From contig OZ017766.1 of assembly GCA_963969345.1 (NCBI GenBank), positions 8,742,001 through 8,806,000 on the forward strand: DNA of 64,000 nucleotides. Reading direction: 5' to 3'. Position 1 is the first letter of the stretch, and each line of letters starts with the position of its first letter. The notes beneath the pieces are model-generated. The model was not told the origin of the DNA and searched no databases. It was given only the letters and a program-made list of their open reading frames with translations. Shown here piece after piece: positions 10,881 to 23,125 of this stretch. The position numbers and the translations under genes are program-made. The stretch is from Turbatrix aceti. Lineage: Eukaryota; Nematoda; Chromadorea; Rhabditida; Panagrolaimidae.

Positions 10881-13800
10881 GTGAGTAGGGGAATTTTTGC
10901 GTTTGTTCACCGAGAAATTCAAATTTTTTTCGTTTGTGTTCGTTTTTAAACACATTTTTTTTTGTTTAAAAAAAATATTTGTTCGTGTTTGTTTGGAAAC
11001 AACGCTAAATTTTTCCAGCAGAAAAAGTGGAAATTTTTGCATTTGTTCCCGAATAGTGTAAATTTTTTTCCGTTTGTGTTTGTTTTCAAATACAATTTTC
11101 TTAAAAAAAATTTGTTCGTGATTGTTCGCGAACAACGCTAAATTTTCCTTGTTAGCAGAAAAAACGAACAAACAAAATTTGATGAAACATTTAGGTTCAC
11201 GTTGTTAAAATCGATGTTTTTTTGTCAAAAAATTACAAATAGACATTTATTTTAAAACGGTAATCCAAAATGAAAAAACGTGGATCATTATTTGTTTTTG
11301 TTTTTCTTCTTCGGAGAACAAAATTTTGCACAATTGATAAAACACGATCAAAAATATTTGCGTTCGATCGATTTTTTGAACAAAATATAAAAATTGTTCC
11401 AGTTTGTTCGCGAACAAAAAAAACAAATGTTTGCTCTTTAGAATTATTTAAATCACTGACCGCGTTCGCAAACGAACACGAACGACCATCGAACAGATTT
11501 TTTTTATCAATTGTGCGAAATTTTGTTCTCCAGAGTAGAAAAACTAAAAAAATTGAGCAGTTTTTGGTTTTGGATTACGGTTTTTTAAACTTTTTTCTGG
11601 GTTAATTTGGTAAATGTTATTTGTCATTTTTTGTCAAGTTACATCGATTTTACGTGTTAACCATAATTTTAACACAATTTTTGTTCGTTTTATCTGTTCG
11701 GAAAATTTTACGTTTTTTAAGATTAATTAAATTTAAAAAAAAAATTTCGCGAACGAACGTGAACAAAAAAAAATAAATTTTTTTGTGAACAAGCGAACAG
11801 AAAAAAACCGAAAAAAAAATTGCCTAAATTTGGTGTAGCAAATTTATTTATCTGATTGACTTTGTTTTATTTTTTTTAGGTCACGAAGTCCAAGCACGTC
11901 ATCCCGAACCCGTCTTCACTCAGACGGTGGCACAGAGCCGCCGTTGCCGACAGCATCAACGTCAACTGCGGCCACAACATCCACCAAGCACGAACCCCTT
12001 CCAGCACCCTTACCCGGAGGATCCAACAAAATCGACGACGATCCAAACGGTGATAGACTCGAGTTGACGGCAACCTGTCTGCATTGCTCGCTTTCTGTCG
12101 AGTACAAACACAATGTTTTACGATATGAAATTGAAAATGCCGTCAAACGCCTTGCTCGAAGGCTTGGGAATCGTCCTTCCATATCGTGGCCTCGGGCTGC
12201 GGATGAACATACGACGAGTGTGACGTCATCGGGTAGTTCTAATGGGAGCCATGGAAATGGTAACAACAACAACAACAACAATTATAACATTAATAGCACT
12301 GGTAGCACGACAAATAATCAATCGAGAAATATGGGTACACCCGATATTGTGGTATCGTCGATTTCGAGTGATGAGGAAACCGATCCCGGACTTGGAAGAC
12401 AGACTTCCAGTGAACGGAATAGCAGTTTTTGTACTTCGGATGCAAGGTTTGTTGACGTAAAAAAATTTGGAAACTTTTAAAAAAAAATTATTGATCGGCT
12501 TTTCTTAATTTTTATTTTTTTATGTTAGATGTACTACTTTTTTATTCAACGACGAAAACAAACCATCAATCTGTTTTTGTACTATGTTTCCTAATCTTCT
12601 GGGGACTGACGGACGATTAGCCCAGGAGCAGGAGCAGGTGTAGTAGTTGGAAAACAATATTTGAAGGCCAGCAACGGTGCCTTGGCATACGTATTTATAT
12701 AAGCTTCGTAATCATTTTTTTTCTATTTTTTAATGAATCAATTTTGCTTCAAGCCAAAAAAACTGGACCATTGTAAATTTTTTTCAATTTTGATTAATCA
12801 AAAACGTTAATAACCAGAATTTTTGAAATGAATTTGAAAATGTATTTTTAATATTTAAAATAACTAATTTTTTTGTTTTTGTTAGAGAGAATTAAAAAAT
12901 CTTTATCGTTCTAACTTATATTTAACAAAAAAAACAGTGTAACAAAAATCGAAAAAATGTAACATTTTCAAAAATCTATTTAAAAATGTAAAAAACATGA
13001 TTTTTCGGTTCTAAAGAAAAAATAAATTTACAGAAATAAAAAAACTTGTTTTACGATTAAAAAATAACGATTGTTTTCGAATTTTGTATTTAATAAAAAA
13101 AATGTAAAAAATCAAATTTTTATGTTTTAAAAATATTTTTCAGAAATTCTAAAAATCGTTTATTATCTTTTTTGAAACGTTTTTGGACCAAATCGATTTT
13201 TTTGTAAAGATTTCTGTCAAAATCGAATTTTTCATGTTTCAACGTATTTGACTATTTTTTTTTTGTTGCAAATTTCAACATTGACGTGGGCTTGATGTTC
13301 TCCAAAAAAAACGAGAAGAATGTTTACCGATGATTTCCGTTGAATAAAAAAGTGATACAGCTGAAAAGTCATTCAATAAATAGACACACAAAAAGAGTTC
13401 TTTTTTGTGTGTTTTATGAGTTCGAGACTGATGTGAGGTCATGCACCTTGCTCGGAAGAGTCTCTCTTCTTTTTTTTCGGTTATTGATCGTCCACGTATA
13501 GAAAAAATTTTGATTTAATGTAATTTTACAGTTTTTCAATTTTTTAGCATTAGCACAAATTCTCCGAGTCCAATCACCCATCCACCTGGATCAACGGTAT
13601 TTTTTTCAACCGAAGCCGGCACCGGTACACCGACAATTAATTATGACGACGGTCTACCGACGGATAACGATACCGAATTGGACGATGATATGACAGTTCG
13701 ACTTTTTGGTGAAAGACGTAAGCGTCGAGGTGCGGTAACCGAATTTCCCGGAATTGCTGCGGCTATTTTGGCGACAAATCCACCCAAGGATATCACAGGT

Positions 13801-16800
13801 GTATCCTCGGTGATATCACCTGTAACAGGTGAAAAATTATTGGCAGCCGGAAAACAACAGCAACAACAACAACAACAACCCGGAATGGATACACTAAAAT
13901 TGCCGGGAGCAACTTCGTCTGTCGATGGAACAAGCGCAACGGATTCAAGCAATTCTCCACCGAGATCTAATAGCGTGGATTTGTCAACACTCAGAAGAGA
14001 TATCGAGCTTTGGAGCATTTCATCCGGAGATATCAGCGAGATTGGAAGTGATAATGAAATTGAACCCGCAACACCTGCGGAATCTATACGGACTATTCGG
14101 TCGAGAAGTCATGATCCATCGCAGAGTCCGGATCATATTCTAAGGCGTCCGAGTCGGATTGAACATCTTTCCGAAATTTTCAGGTGCGATTTTTTGGGAG
14201 GTTTTTGGGGTTGACGCGATGAAAGTCAGTTTATCCATAATATTTGATTTTTTTTACTTTGGTTACCTTTCTGAGAAAAGTGAACAGAATACTTGCAAAT
14301 CTCTTGCTACGAAGATATTTGGGCTAAAATCTCTTGCTACAGAAGAGCATTTGAGTTAAAATCTCTTGCTACAAAGATATTTGAGCTAAAATCTCTTACT
14401 ACGAAGAGATTTGAGCTAAAATCTCTTACTACAAAGATATTTGAATTTTCTTTTCTTGGGAGAAGGAGGGGGTCGGGAGGGAGAGATGTTGATGCACTCA
14501 CATCAATCTGAGGGTTAAAAGGTCTGTTTACTGTTTCTTGAAGATTATAAGGGTGCTTGATATGAACGCACGGATTTTTAAAATTGAAATTTGGTTTGAA
14601 TTTATAATATTTGTATCTTGATGAGGGATTTTGAGCATCAGTATGGTAAAAACTGTGTTTTTGTCCAAGTTTTCTAAAATTTGATAATCAAGTTATTGAC
14701 TTTGGGAAATCTAAAATCTGCTGTCTAAATCTGAAATTTTGTCAAAAATGGAGCAAATCTTAGACTGATTTTTTTTGAGTTCACCAGCCAGCAATATTCT
14801 GGTTGTAAATACATAGATATATATGTATCTCTGCATCTTATCCATCTAATCTATAATCATCGACGCCGTTCACACACTCACTCACTCACTCAGTCGGAAG
14901 AGGAGTCATGTCAGGGAGTTAAAAAGTCACATTTATTCATTCATTCATTTTTCATTCAAACGTGGACTGCACTGCGCAAAGGGAAAAAATAAAATGAAAT
15001 AAAATAAAATAGTTGGTTGGTCGTGGATTGCGCTGCGCAGCAACCAGCCAGCATGGGTGGGGGGGGGGGGTGGTGCACTGAACTGACATGTGCTTTCCTC
15101 GTTTTCTGATTTTTTTTTTGCTCGCTCGTTTGGTCGCTCGTTCGCAGGATTGCTGCCAGCTGGCTGGCCCCAGGCCCGGGGGGAAAAGAAGAAGAAAAGA
15201 AAGACAGAAAGAAACAAACGGTGTCGTTGTTCGTCTTCTTTTGCTTTTGCCTCCTGGCCTGATCGGACAGACCAGAAAAAAAATTCTCGCGAGATTTCTT
15301 CTTCTTTTTCTTGATTTTAATCAAATAAATTCCAACTTTCCAATTTTCAAATATTTTTCTTTTGTTTTCATTCATTCATCTAAAAATAAATAAATTCTTT
15401 GCATTCATTTAATTGTTCTTGTTTACCTTTCTCATTCATTTTCTTTCTTTTTCCGACGACTGTCTAACTTTTCTTTTCCACGTTTTCCACGGACGGACTT
15501 TTTTTTCGATTGTGATACAAAAAAAATCAGAAAAAAAATTTTTATTGATCACACAAAAACAATGAATACAGCATTTTTCTTTCCGTTGTTTTCTTTTTTT
15601 TTCTGTGTTCGCTCCTTTCTTTCAGATGATTTCTTCTCACGATTCGATTCATTTTTCCTTTTTTGTACATACGTACATGCATACACATTCCATTCCATGC
15701 GTCCAATCGATTCTTTTTTTTGACTTTGCTTGACTTGGAAAGAATTGTCTACTATTGCCTATTGCTATTTATTGCCTTCTTGTCAGATTATGCACATATA
15801 CATATATGGGGTGATTGGGAAGATGGGAAGTGATACCAGTTATGTTTTTTTTATTCTTATCAAAGATGTTTTTTAATTGTTTTATTTTCTGGTTTTGGAA
15901 GAAATTATGGAATTTTTGAGTAAAAATTGGATTTTTGTGAACGCAAAATGTTTTTTTAGTGTTTATTGTATTTTTTTCTACTCAAAGAACAAAAAAAAAA
16001 ATTGCAAGTCGCATATTTTTTTGTTATTTTTAAAAACCTGGAAATTGTGTTTTTTTGAATGAAAATTTGATTTTTATTTATAAACGGAATTTTTTATCTG
16101 TATTTTGCAATTTTTGTATTTAAAACAAAAAACAGAAAATAAATTTAAAAACTGCTGATTTTTTTAAATTTTGTTTTATACAAAAAAATCTTGGGCGTTG
16201 CTTAAATTTGATGTATTACAAATTTTATACAATTTGAACAACAAAAATTATTTTTGTATTTAAAAAAATTTAAACTCACTTATTTGTTTTGTGTAAAGTT
16301 TAAAAAAAAAATTGGGCGGTTGTTGACTTTTTTAACGCATGAAAAAAATGTTTTTGCGTTTTGTAATTTTTTTTCAGCCAGAAAAGTTTTATCAAGGCCA
16401 GAAAAACAGTTGCAATTTTTTTTGAAAATGTAAATAATTTAAAAAAACTGAAAAAATTGCAATAATTTATTATTTGTTATTATTTTTTAATTATTTGCAA
16501 AATTTTTTTTAATCTGCCTGAATAAAGAATTAAAAAAAAGAAAATTTTTGGGTTATTTTGTGACACCAAAACATCAGTCACAAATTTTTTTTGAAGATGT
16601 CTGATGCGGATCAAACTCTTTTATTTTGTGACTTGTGGTTGGCGGCACAGATGTGATGATCTGTGCTCGCCTAACCTACGCATCTGGCCAGAGCAATTCA
16701 CAGACCATTTGTTTATTTTTTTTCGGAAATTTGCACGCTGCATTCATTCCCACCTGTCAAAAAAATTTATACAAAAATTGTTTTCAAAATAAATGCCAGG

Positions 16801-19800
16801 TGTGCATTTTATGGTAATATTTATGATACATATAATTTTGCTTTCGATTGATTCGTCAAAATTGAATTAAACTGACCTCGTCCTGCTGTCCTAAAAATTT
16901 TAGTATTTGACAGTTTTTTTTTACTCGACTGATTTTACAGGAAAGCACTTGCCAAGTCGCCGGTCGTCAAACGCACGGCTGGCATGCAAGAGCACGATGC
17001 TCCACGGGTTAGCAAGCATCGTACGAGTCGCTATTGGCTTGACGACCAGGTAGGATTTTTCAAAAAAAAATTTGTAAGGAATAAAATGTATAAAAAATGT
17101 ATAAAAACTTTTTTTAAATGAAAAAAATGTATAAAAATTTTTTTTGTTAGGAACTAAATGTATAAAAAAGTTTTTTTTGTAAGAAGAAAAAGTATAATTT
17201 TTTAGTAAAAAATTTATAAAGATGTATTTTGTAAAAAAATGCAAAAAAAATTTTATTGTAAGAAAAAAAAAAATTTTTAATTTTTTTATTTATTTTAAAT
17301 TTTTTTTTTGGTTTATAAAAAAATTTTTTTGTTTGAAATTAAATGTATAAAAAAGTTTTTTTTTAATGAAAAAAATTTATAAAAATTTTTTGTAAGTAAA
17401 AAATGTATAAACATATTTTTTGTTCAAAAAAACGTACAAATATTTTTTAATAAAAAAATGTTTATTTGTAAAAAAATATTTTTTTAAACCAAAAAAAACT
17501 TTTTTTAATTGAAAAATCTTTTTTTTAGCTAAACGCGTCCGAACACATCTGGCTGCCTTCTTCCGGTCCGGGAAGCACGTCGACGGCAACCGACACGGAA
17601 TGCTACCTCGGCGAGAAGGACTGCGAACGCGTGGGTGAAAAGCATCGCTGCGCTGCGTGCCACATCGTTGCGCATACCTCGTGCTTTCCCCTACTCGCTA
17701 AGATGAATCTGACATGCAAGACCACATATCGGGATTCAACGGTCAAGAGATCGCCGTCCAAGGATTCGTGGGATGCACTGACCAAGCATCACTGGGTTCA
17801 CCGATGGAAGCTCGAAGGCAGGTGTCAGCAGTGTGCCAAAAGCTTTCAGCAGAAAATGTTCAGGGATAAGGTTTGTTTTTTTGGATATTTTTGGATGTAA
17901 AAAAATTATTTTATTTTTTTGAGATTTTAAAATTTTAACAGTGTTAAAATTAAAAAAAACGGATTTTTTGCATTTTTTTGTACTTTTAAATAAAAATTTG
18001 TAAAATTCTTATAATTTTTTTGTAAAATTCTTATAACTTTTTTGGGGGTGTTTTTTAGGACGAAACTATTTTTTTGGACAATTTTTTTTGGAAAGTTGAT
18101 ATTTTTAATTTTTAGAAAATTTTGGCAACTTTTATTGAAACGAACAATTTTTTTACGAATGATTTACGTTTAAAAAAATTTATAAATTCTGTTTTTTTGT
18201 AACCATGATTGCTCAAAACAATTTTTTTTGTCGTAAGAAATCGTGCGACTGCTGAAAAATTTTTGAAAAAAATTGTCTTCAAATTGTCGCTTATCTCATT
18301 GTAAAAAAACGGAGCGTAAAGAATTTGTTTCTTATCTGCGAAAAAATCTTTTTGCCGATTTTTTAAAGATTGATTGACAGAAAATGTGATTAGCGATTTT
18401 TGTTGTTGATTAATTTGATCGAATATGTTGCAATTCTTCAAAAAAAAATTACGATGACAATTTAAAAATTTTTGCAAAACAATTTTTTTTGTAATTTTTT
18501 GCAGTCATTTGTTTGCATTTTTTTTCGTTTTTGTGTGATCTAAAAAATTTACTTTGTGGATTAAAAATGAGTGCAATCAAAGATTTTTTCTGCAGAAAAT
18601 TTATTCACCCACATAATTTTTTTTGTTGTTGCAGGAAGTAATAGCAATAACGTGTTCTTGGTGCAAAGCCAGTTACCACAACAAGCGATCATGCTTTTCG
18701 CTGGATCGATTTGAAGAAAAGTGTGGACGAGGCGTGCTTCGAGACATGATCCTGCCTCCCAGCTGGCTGCTGAGGCTACCCAATACCAGGAAACGTCACG
18801 GCAAGCATGCTGTTGCAAACGGTGACCGAAAAGCGAAGCCTGCGAAGCGAAAAGTTTGTTTTTGTTTTGTGTTTTTTTGTTTCCAAAATTTAGTAAAACA
18901 GGTTTTTGGTTTTTTTTGGGATAAAAATTTATTTTTATAATTTTTGTGATACTGACATCGGCGTTTTTTGATTTTTTTTTGCTGTCATAGGATTTTTTGG
19001 ATGTTTTTAATTTCAAGCGTTTTTGATTTTTGTAAGGCTGAAATAATTTTTTTTGAAAATTTTTGGAAATATTTTAAATTTTTTTTGGAGCTCTATTGAT
19101 TTTATAACTTTTTTGGTGATAAGTATTTTTTTGGGCTAACATAAAATTCATTTTTTTTAACTTTTGGGTTAAGTTTTATAATTAAGTTTTTTTAGAACTT
19201 TCTTGGAGTTTTGTAAAAAAAAATTTTTTGGATTTAGAACTTTGTTGGGTTAAAATAGGGTTTTTGATTTTCATTTTTGAAAAAAATAGAACTTTTCAAA
19301 ATATTATTTGGATTTTTTTTTCTACAGAAATTATATAGATTTGTTTTGGTTTCGAATTTTCTTGGATTAGGACGTTTGTAACTTTTTGTTAGGCAAAAAT
19401 TATGTTTTTAGCATAATTTTGTAATATTTTGTATTTTTCGGTTTTTGGGCAAAAAAATTTATTTTAGAAATTTGGGGCGAAAATTAGCTTTTTAGAATTT
19501 CTTGGAATCAAGAAAGTTTTTTTGGAGTCCAATTAAATTTTTTGGGTTCGAATGTCAAAAAATGAACTTTTTTTTCAGTACCGACCATTCATCGTCAAAC
19601 CCGGCGACCCATCCATGATCGGTCCCAGCCAGCCGCTGCTCGTCTTTGTCAACCCAAAATCAGGCGGTAACAAGGGTTCGAAAGCTCTGCACACGCTCTG
19701 CTGGCTCCTCAATCCCCGGCAGGTCTTTGACATCACGACCTTCAAAGGCCCCCGGTACGGCCTCGAAATGTTTCGAAAAGTAGGCCCACAACTTCGGGTA

Positions 19801-22800
19801 CTCGTCTGCGGTGGCGATGGCACCGTCGGATGGGTACTCTCGACACTCGACCAATTAAATTGGCCTGCGTATCCGCCGATCGCTTTGATGCCCCTCGGAA
19901 CGGGTAACGATTTATCCAGATGCATGGGATGGGGTGGAGTCTTCTCAGACGAGCCCCTAGCCGAACTTCTCAATGCTGTGTTATACGAAACATCGGTCAC
20001 TCACCTGGACAGGTGGCGGGTCGATGTTCAGCCAAATACCAATATTCCACCGGATTTTGTACAGGATGAGCTGAATGAAGCGGTTCAGAGCTCGCTACCG
20101 CTCACGGTCATGAATAACTACTTCAGCATCGGTGCAGACGCACACGTCGCGCTTCAGTTTCATCATTCGAGATCCGCGAATCCGTCGATGCTTAATTCGA
20201 GATTTAAGAACAGAATTGCCTACGGTGGTCTTGGAACGATCGATTTGTTCAAAAGGACGTGGAAGGATTTGTCGGAGTTCATCATGATTGAGGTAGGGGA
20301 TTTTTGGGTTTTTACCGATTTTCGGACGAAAATTTTTTGCCCAAAAATAAAATGTTTTAATTAAAAAAAACGGAAAATTTGATTTTTTGAAATTCGCTGG
20401 TGCGCAAAGATTTTTTAGGCCAGCGAATTTCAAAATTCGATTGAAATTAGATTTCTTGGATTTTTGAAGCTTGTTGGACCAAAATTAGTTTTTTTTTGTT
20501 CCAAACGATCAAAAACTTAATTTTAGGTTTTTCTTGTACTGAACATTTTTTTGGAAGGTTTAGAAAATTATAAAAATTTTTCGCACTTTTTTGGAACATG
20601 CTTGGCATTTTATTTAGAACATTTTTGATTTTTTTTTGAATTTTAGGACGTTTTGTACGATTTTTTATAACTCGGGGATAAAAAATTTTTAAGTCCAGAA
20701 ATAACTTTTTGAAAATTTTTTTTGGACTAAAAATGTTTTTTTTGTTTTAAAACACTGATTTCATTTTTTTTTCATTTTTTATTTTTTTATTAATTTTTTT
20801 TGTAAAAAACATAGATTTTTATATTTTTTCTGTTTTAAAATCAAAAACGTTTCTTTTTGAATCAAATCGGGTTTTTTTAGAAAATCCAGCCGTTGAATTT
20901 GACGCTTTTTCCTAATTTGGAATTTTTAAAATTAAAAATTCGAATTTTCTAAAATTTTTAAAATTTTATATTTTTAGGCGGACGGCGTCGACATCACGCA
21001 CAAGATCCGTGAATTTAAATTCCACTGCGTCCTCTTTCACAACATCACTTTCTACGCCGGTGGCACGATTCCGTGGGGCAACGACCAGTGCGAGAAGTAC
21101 GGCAAGCCTTCGTCCTGCGATGGAAAAATCGAAATCCTCGGTTTTACGACCGCGACCCTGGCTTCGCTCCAGATGGGTGGTCGTGGCGAGAGAATAGCAC
21201 AGTGCTCGAGAATCAAAATAACGACGCTCAAGGCCATCCCGATGCAGGTGGACGGCGAACCCTGCCTCCTAGCTCCCTCAATCATTAGTCTGAGTTTTCA
21301 TAGCAAGGTTCCAATGCTCAAGCGAGATAAGAAATTACTCACGACACCGGCCATCGTCCGAAAAACAGCCAAAGATCGCGCGGGCCAGGATGCGCCGGTA
21401 AGCAATACGACAGCTGTCATCATGCATGTTCCCGTCATCGTTGTCGGCAGGCACGATTACGATACGTTCCGGGACTCGCTGGATAGACTCAAGGATACGG
21501 CCTTTGAAGTCGGAACAATCAGCCTGGAATCAGAGACAGAACTCACGCAGACGAGGCAGTTGGTGCAGAAGATGCTCTGCGACCACCAAATGCTACCCTA
21601 CGAACCGGGAAGGGATTGGAGGTTTTTGGATTGTGAGTTGGGGTTTTTGTTGGGGCTTATGGGAAATTTTTAGATTAATTTTTAATTTTGAAAGGAAAAA
21701 AATTTTTTTTCAAAATTTAAAAATATTTATTTGAAAAAAAACGTGTTTTGTGTTTTTTTTGTGACAAATTGTTTTATATTTTTCTATTGGGAGCTGACAA
21801 TTTTTTTTTAGAATTCAGAAAGTACAAATAATTTTTTTTTTGCATTTTTTTGGAGTTCTCTCTGTCAAATTTTGGGTTTTTGAAAAATATTTTTTCGTTT
21901 AAAAAAAAACAATTAAAAAAACAAATTTTTTGTCAAAAAATCGGAAAATACCGTTTTATGTTTTCCAAAATCAAAAAATTGGTTGGGTGTTCAAAAAAAT
22001 TAATTGTGGTCATTGGAATCCAAATTTGACGTTTTAACCAAAAACATGATTTTTTTGTCTTTTAGCCTTCAAAAAAAGTCAAAAAATAGTCCTAATTTTT
22101 TGAATTGTTTAAAAAACCGTTTTTCAGTTTTAAATGAAAGCTTTAAAAAAATGAATCTTAAAAAATGTTTTTTCATTAATTTGAAAAAATTAAAAAAAAA
22201 TTTGTTTATCGTTTTTGTTAGAATTTTTTTTTAAATTCATTTTTTATGCCTAAAACCCATTTTTTTCCAGACATCTCGAACGCCGAAGAAGGCACCTTTA
22301 TCCTCTCCCGCCACCAAGAACACAACCATACGGTATCCGATATTGCCAACATGGATGAGTGCGTCATTATCCTCGACGACGCTTTTCCATCCATGACTGC
22401 TCGTTCCGCTGCCATCGGTAGCGATCTCATTTTTACCCCTGCTGTTAAGTGAGTTTTTTTCGTTTCTTTGAGCAAAAAAAATTTTTTTTTTGGTGTTGTA
22501 GTTTTTTTTTTCAAATCTATAATACTATTTTTTCGTTGTGTATATGCATATTTTTTTTTCGTTGTTGAAGATCGTTCTATCGTTGTTTTTGTGACTTTGT
22601 AGTTCGTCAGACAGTGGTGCCTGTGGTCGTGTTTGTGGTTTTGATGGTCCAGATCCAGCTGCAGTTGAGCGAAGTGATTCTGTGTTGTCACTTGTCAGCT
22701 CCATCGGCGATGACGAAATCGATGAAAATGAAAATGAAAACGTCGACGAAAATGAAAATGACAACGATGGTCAAAGTACTATTTCAATTTGTGGTTCTGT

Positions 22801-23125
22801 ATACTCTGGCGACCACCCAACGCGTCCGGCAACGACGATCGCGTCAACATCAACGACCCCAGAACCCAAAAATGGAGCTGCAGCGCTGACAGATACCGAT
22901 ATTGAGAGACTCTTCATCCGATCCGATCCACCCTCACCTGGTCCCAAACGAGACAAGCAGCACTGGCGAAGGCATTGGTTTGGCCTCAAAGCTATCATGT
23001 CTGTGCTCTGCTTTTTTCGATCAAAAAATCGTAATCATCGACGGCGTGCAAAAGATGGTGAACGCAAAACAACAGCAACAGATGAAAATAAGTGTCACCC
23101 GCCTTCTACGATTCCTGGTGGTTGA
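10123..23125 (+). CDS. Type IV diacylglycerol kinase (DGK zeta/iota, RdgA class), ten coding exons
   Basis: The enzyme phosphorylates diacylglycerol to phosphatidic acid and so ends C1-domain signalling. Exons (10123-10880, 11880-12446, 13548-14183, 16941-17049, 17529-17870, 18635-18853, 19579-20292, 20978-21632, 22271-22448, 22603-23125) join in phase at GT-AG borders to about 1566 residues. Order: a Ser/Thr-rich N-terminus (1-650), an RKALAKS motif before the first C1 domain as in DGK zeta/iota, C1a (about 696-753), C1b (about 778-834), a basic linker (about 855-877), the catalytic domain (VFVNPKSGGN at 899-908, GGDGT at 955-959, LGTGND at 983-988) and the accessory domain to about 1390. 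An F-L-D-Y motif across exons 8/9 matches DGK zeta closely. The ankyrin repeats typical of this class are not seen. The start is the first ATG of the open exon; upstream coding exons cannot be excluded. Confidence 0.93.
10881..11879 (+). mobile_element. DGK intron 1 with a degenerate GTTCG-rich MITE relic
   Basis: The intron of 999 bp is filled from about 10900 to 11810 with eroded gttcgtgtttgttcg words. It contains a recognisable core of the hAT MITE family (tttatctgttcggaaaattt at 11689-11708). No intact termini remain, so this is the oldest-looking copy (copy C). Confidence 0.6.
11880..12446 (+). CDS. DGK exon 2 (residues 253-441)
   Basis: Acceptor TTTTTTTAG|G restores phase (A-G-G, Arg). 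The donor is GCAAG|GTTTGT. The encoded region is low-complexity with a poly-Asn tract (codons near 12262-12290) and one more structured-looking patch, LTATCLHCSLSVEYKHNVLR, with a C-x-x-C pair. No family domain is recognised here. Confidence 0.8.
12447..13547 (+). other. DGK intron 2
   Basis: Intron of 1101 bp, homopolymer-rich, ending in a long T-rich tract and TTTTTTAG. No gene or element is recognised in it. Confidence 0.8.
13548..14183 (+). CDS. DGK exon 3 (residues 442-653), with poly-Gln
   Basis: Phase 2 in and out, donor TTTTCAG|GTGCGA. The region is acidic and Ser-rich with an eight-Gln run (about 13855-13878; mixed CAG/CAA codons). It ends in I-E-H-L-S-E-I-F, leading directly to the R-K-A-L motif of exon 4. 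The first ATG inside it is not a separate start, because the upstream reading is continuous. Confidence 0.85.
14184..16940 (+). other. DGK intron 3
   Basis: Intron of 2757 bp with a 31-bp minisatellite near its start, some GC-richer sequence at 14860-15300, and otherwise A/T homopolymers. Low-complexity frames at 14945-15393 lie on both strands and have no coding character. Confidence 0.75.
14297..14445 (+). repeat. 31-bp minisatellite in DGK intron 3
   Basis: About five tandem units of aaatctcttgctacgaagat followed by atttgagcta occur, differing at a few positions (gctac/actac; cgaag/caaag). Confidence 0.85.
16941..17049 (+). CDS. DGK exon 4 (residues 654-690), conserved RKALAKS motif
   Basis: Acceptor GATTTTACAG|G, donor GACCAG|GTAGGA, phase 2 in and 0 out. 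The joined reading F-R-K-A-L-A-K-S corresponds to the R-K-A-I-T-K-S segment that lies just before the first C1 domain in DGK zeta/iota. It anchors the family assignment and confirms that exon 3 and exon 4 belong together. Confidence 0.88.
17529..17870 (+). CDS. DGK exon 5 (residues 691-804): C1a and start of C1b
   Basis: Acceptor TTTTTTTTAG|C, donor GATAAG|GTTTGT, phase 0 both sides. It encodes E-H-I-W (H696), C731/C734, H739, C742 and C753 of an atypical first C1 domain, then H-H-W-V-H with C789 and C792 opening the second. Such atypical C1 domains in type IV kinases often do not bind phorbol ester; binding here is not shown. Confidence 0.92.
18635..18853 (+). CDS. DGK exon 6 (residues 805-877): end of C1b and basic linker
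   Basis: Acceptor GTTGCAG|G, donor CGAAAA|GTTTGT. It carries C811, C814, H819, C824 and C834 that close C1b, then I-L-P-P-S-W. A Lys/Arg-rich segment (R-K-R-H-G-K ... K-A-K-P-A-K-R-K) follows, at the place of the MARCKS-like phosphorylation and nuclear-localisation segment of DGK zeta. Whether it works that way here is inference. Confidence 0.92.
19579..20292 (+). CDS. DGK exon 7 (residues 878-1115): catalytic domain
   Basis: Acceptor TTTTTCAG|T, donor ATTGAG|GTAGGG, phase 0. It contains VFVNPKSGGN, the nucleotide-binding GGDGT loop (955-959), LGTGND (983-988), a W-G-G motif and N-N-Y-F-S-I-G-A-D-A-H. All key catalytic motifs are intact, so the enzyme should be active. Confidence 0.96.
20978..21632 (+). 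CDS. DGK exon 8 (residues 1116-1333): catalytic and accessory domain
   Basis: Acceptor ATTTTTAG|G, donor GGATT|GTGAGT, phase 0 in and 1 out. It contains A-G-G-T-I-P-W-G and V-D-G-E-P-C-L-L-A-P, both hallmarks of the kinase accessory domain, and ends in W-R-F-L-D, which continues in exon 9. Confidence 0.95.
22271..22448 (+). CDS. DGK exon 9 (residues 1334-1392)
   Basis: Acceptor TTTTCCAG|A, donor TTAA|GTGAGT. The joined F-L-D-Y-I-S-N-A-E-E-G-T-F and I-I-L-D-D correspond to the end of the DGK zeta accessory region (F-L-D ... Y-I-L-D). This is the last segment with recognisable family similarity. Confidence 0.92.
22603..23125 (+). CDS. DGK exon 10 (residues 1393-1566), no ankyrin repeats
   Basis: Acceptor TTTGTAG|T. 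The exon encodes an acidic Glu/Asn repeat (D-E-N-E-N-E-N), Ser/Thr-rich sequence, then a basic-hydrophobic stretch (H-W-F-G-L-K-A-I-M-S-V-L-C-F-F between Arg/Lys clusters) that could contact membranes. It stops at TGA 23123-23125, immediately followed by TAA. A possible phase-2 donor ATAA|GTGTCA after 23091 would skip this stop and join the candidate exon at 24165. Confidence 0.8.

Noticed and set aside
10137..11171. Minus-strand open frame of 344 codons
   Set aside because: It is the shadow of kinase exon 1 plus GTTCG-rich MITE sequence in the adjoining intron. The plus-strand reading has the family continuity and correct splice sites.
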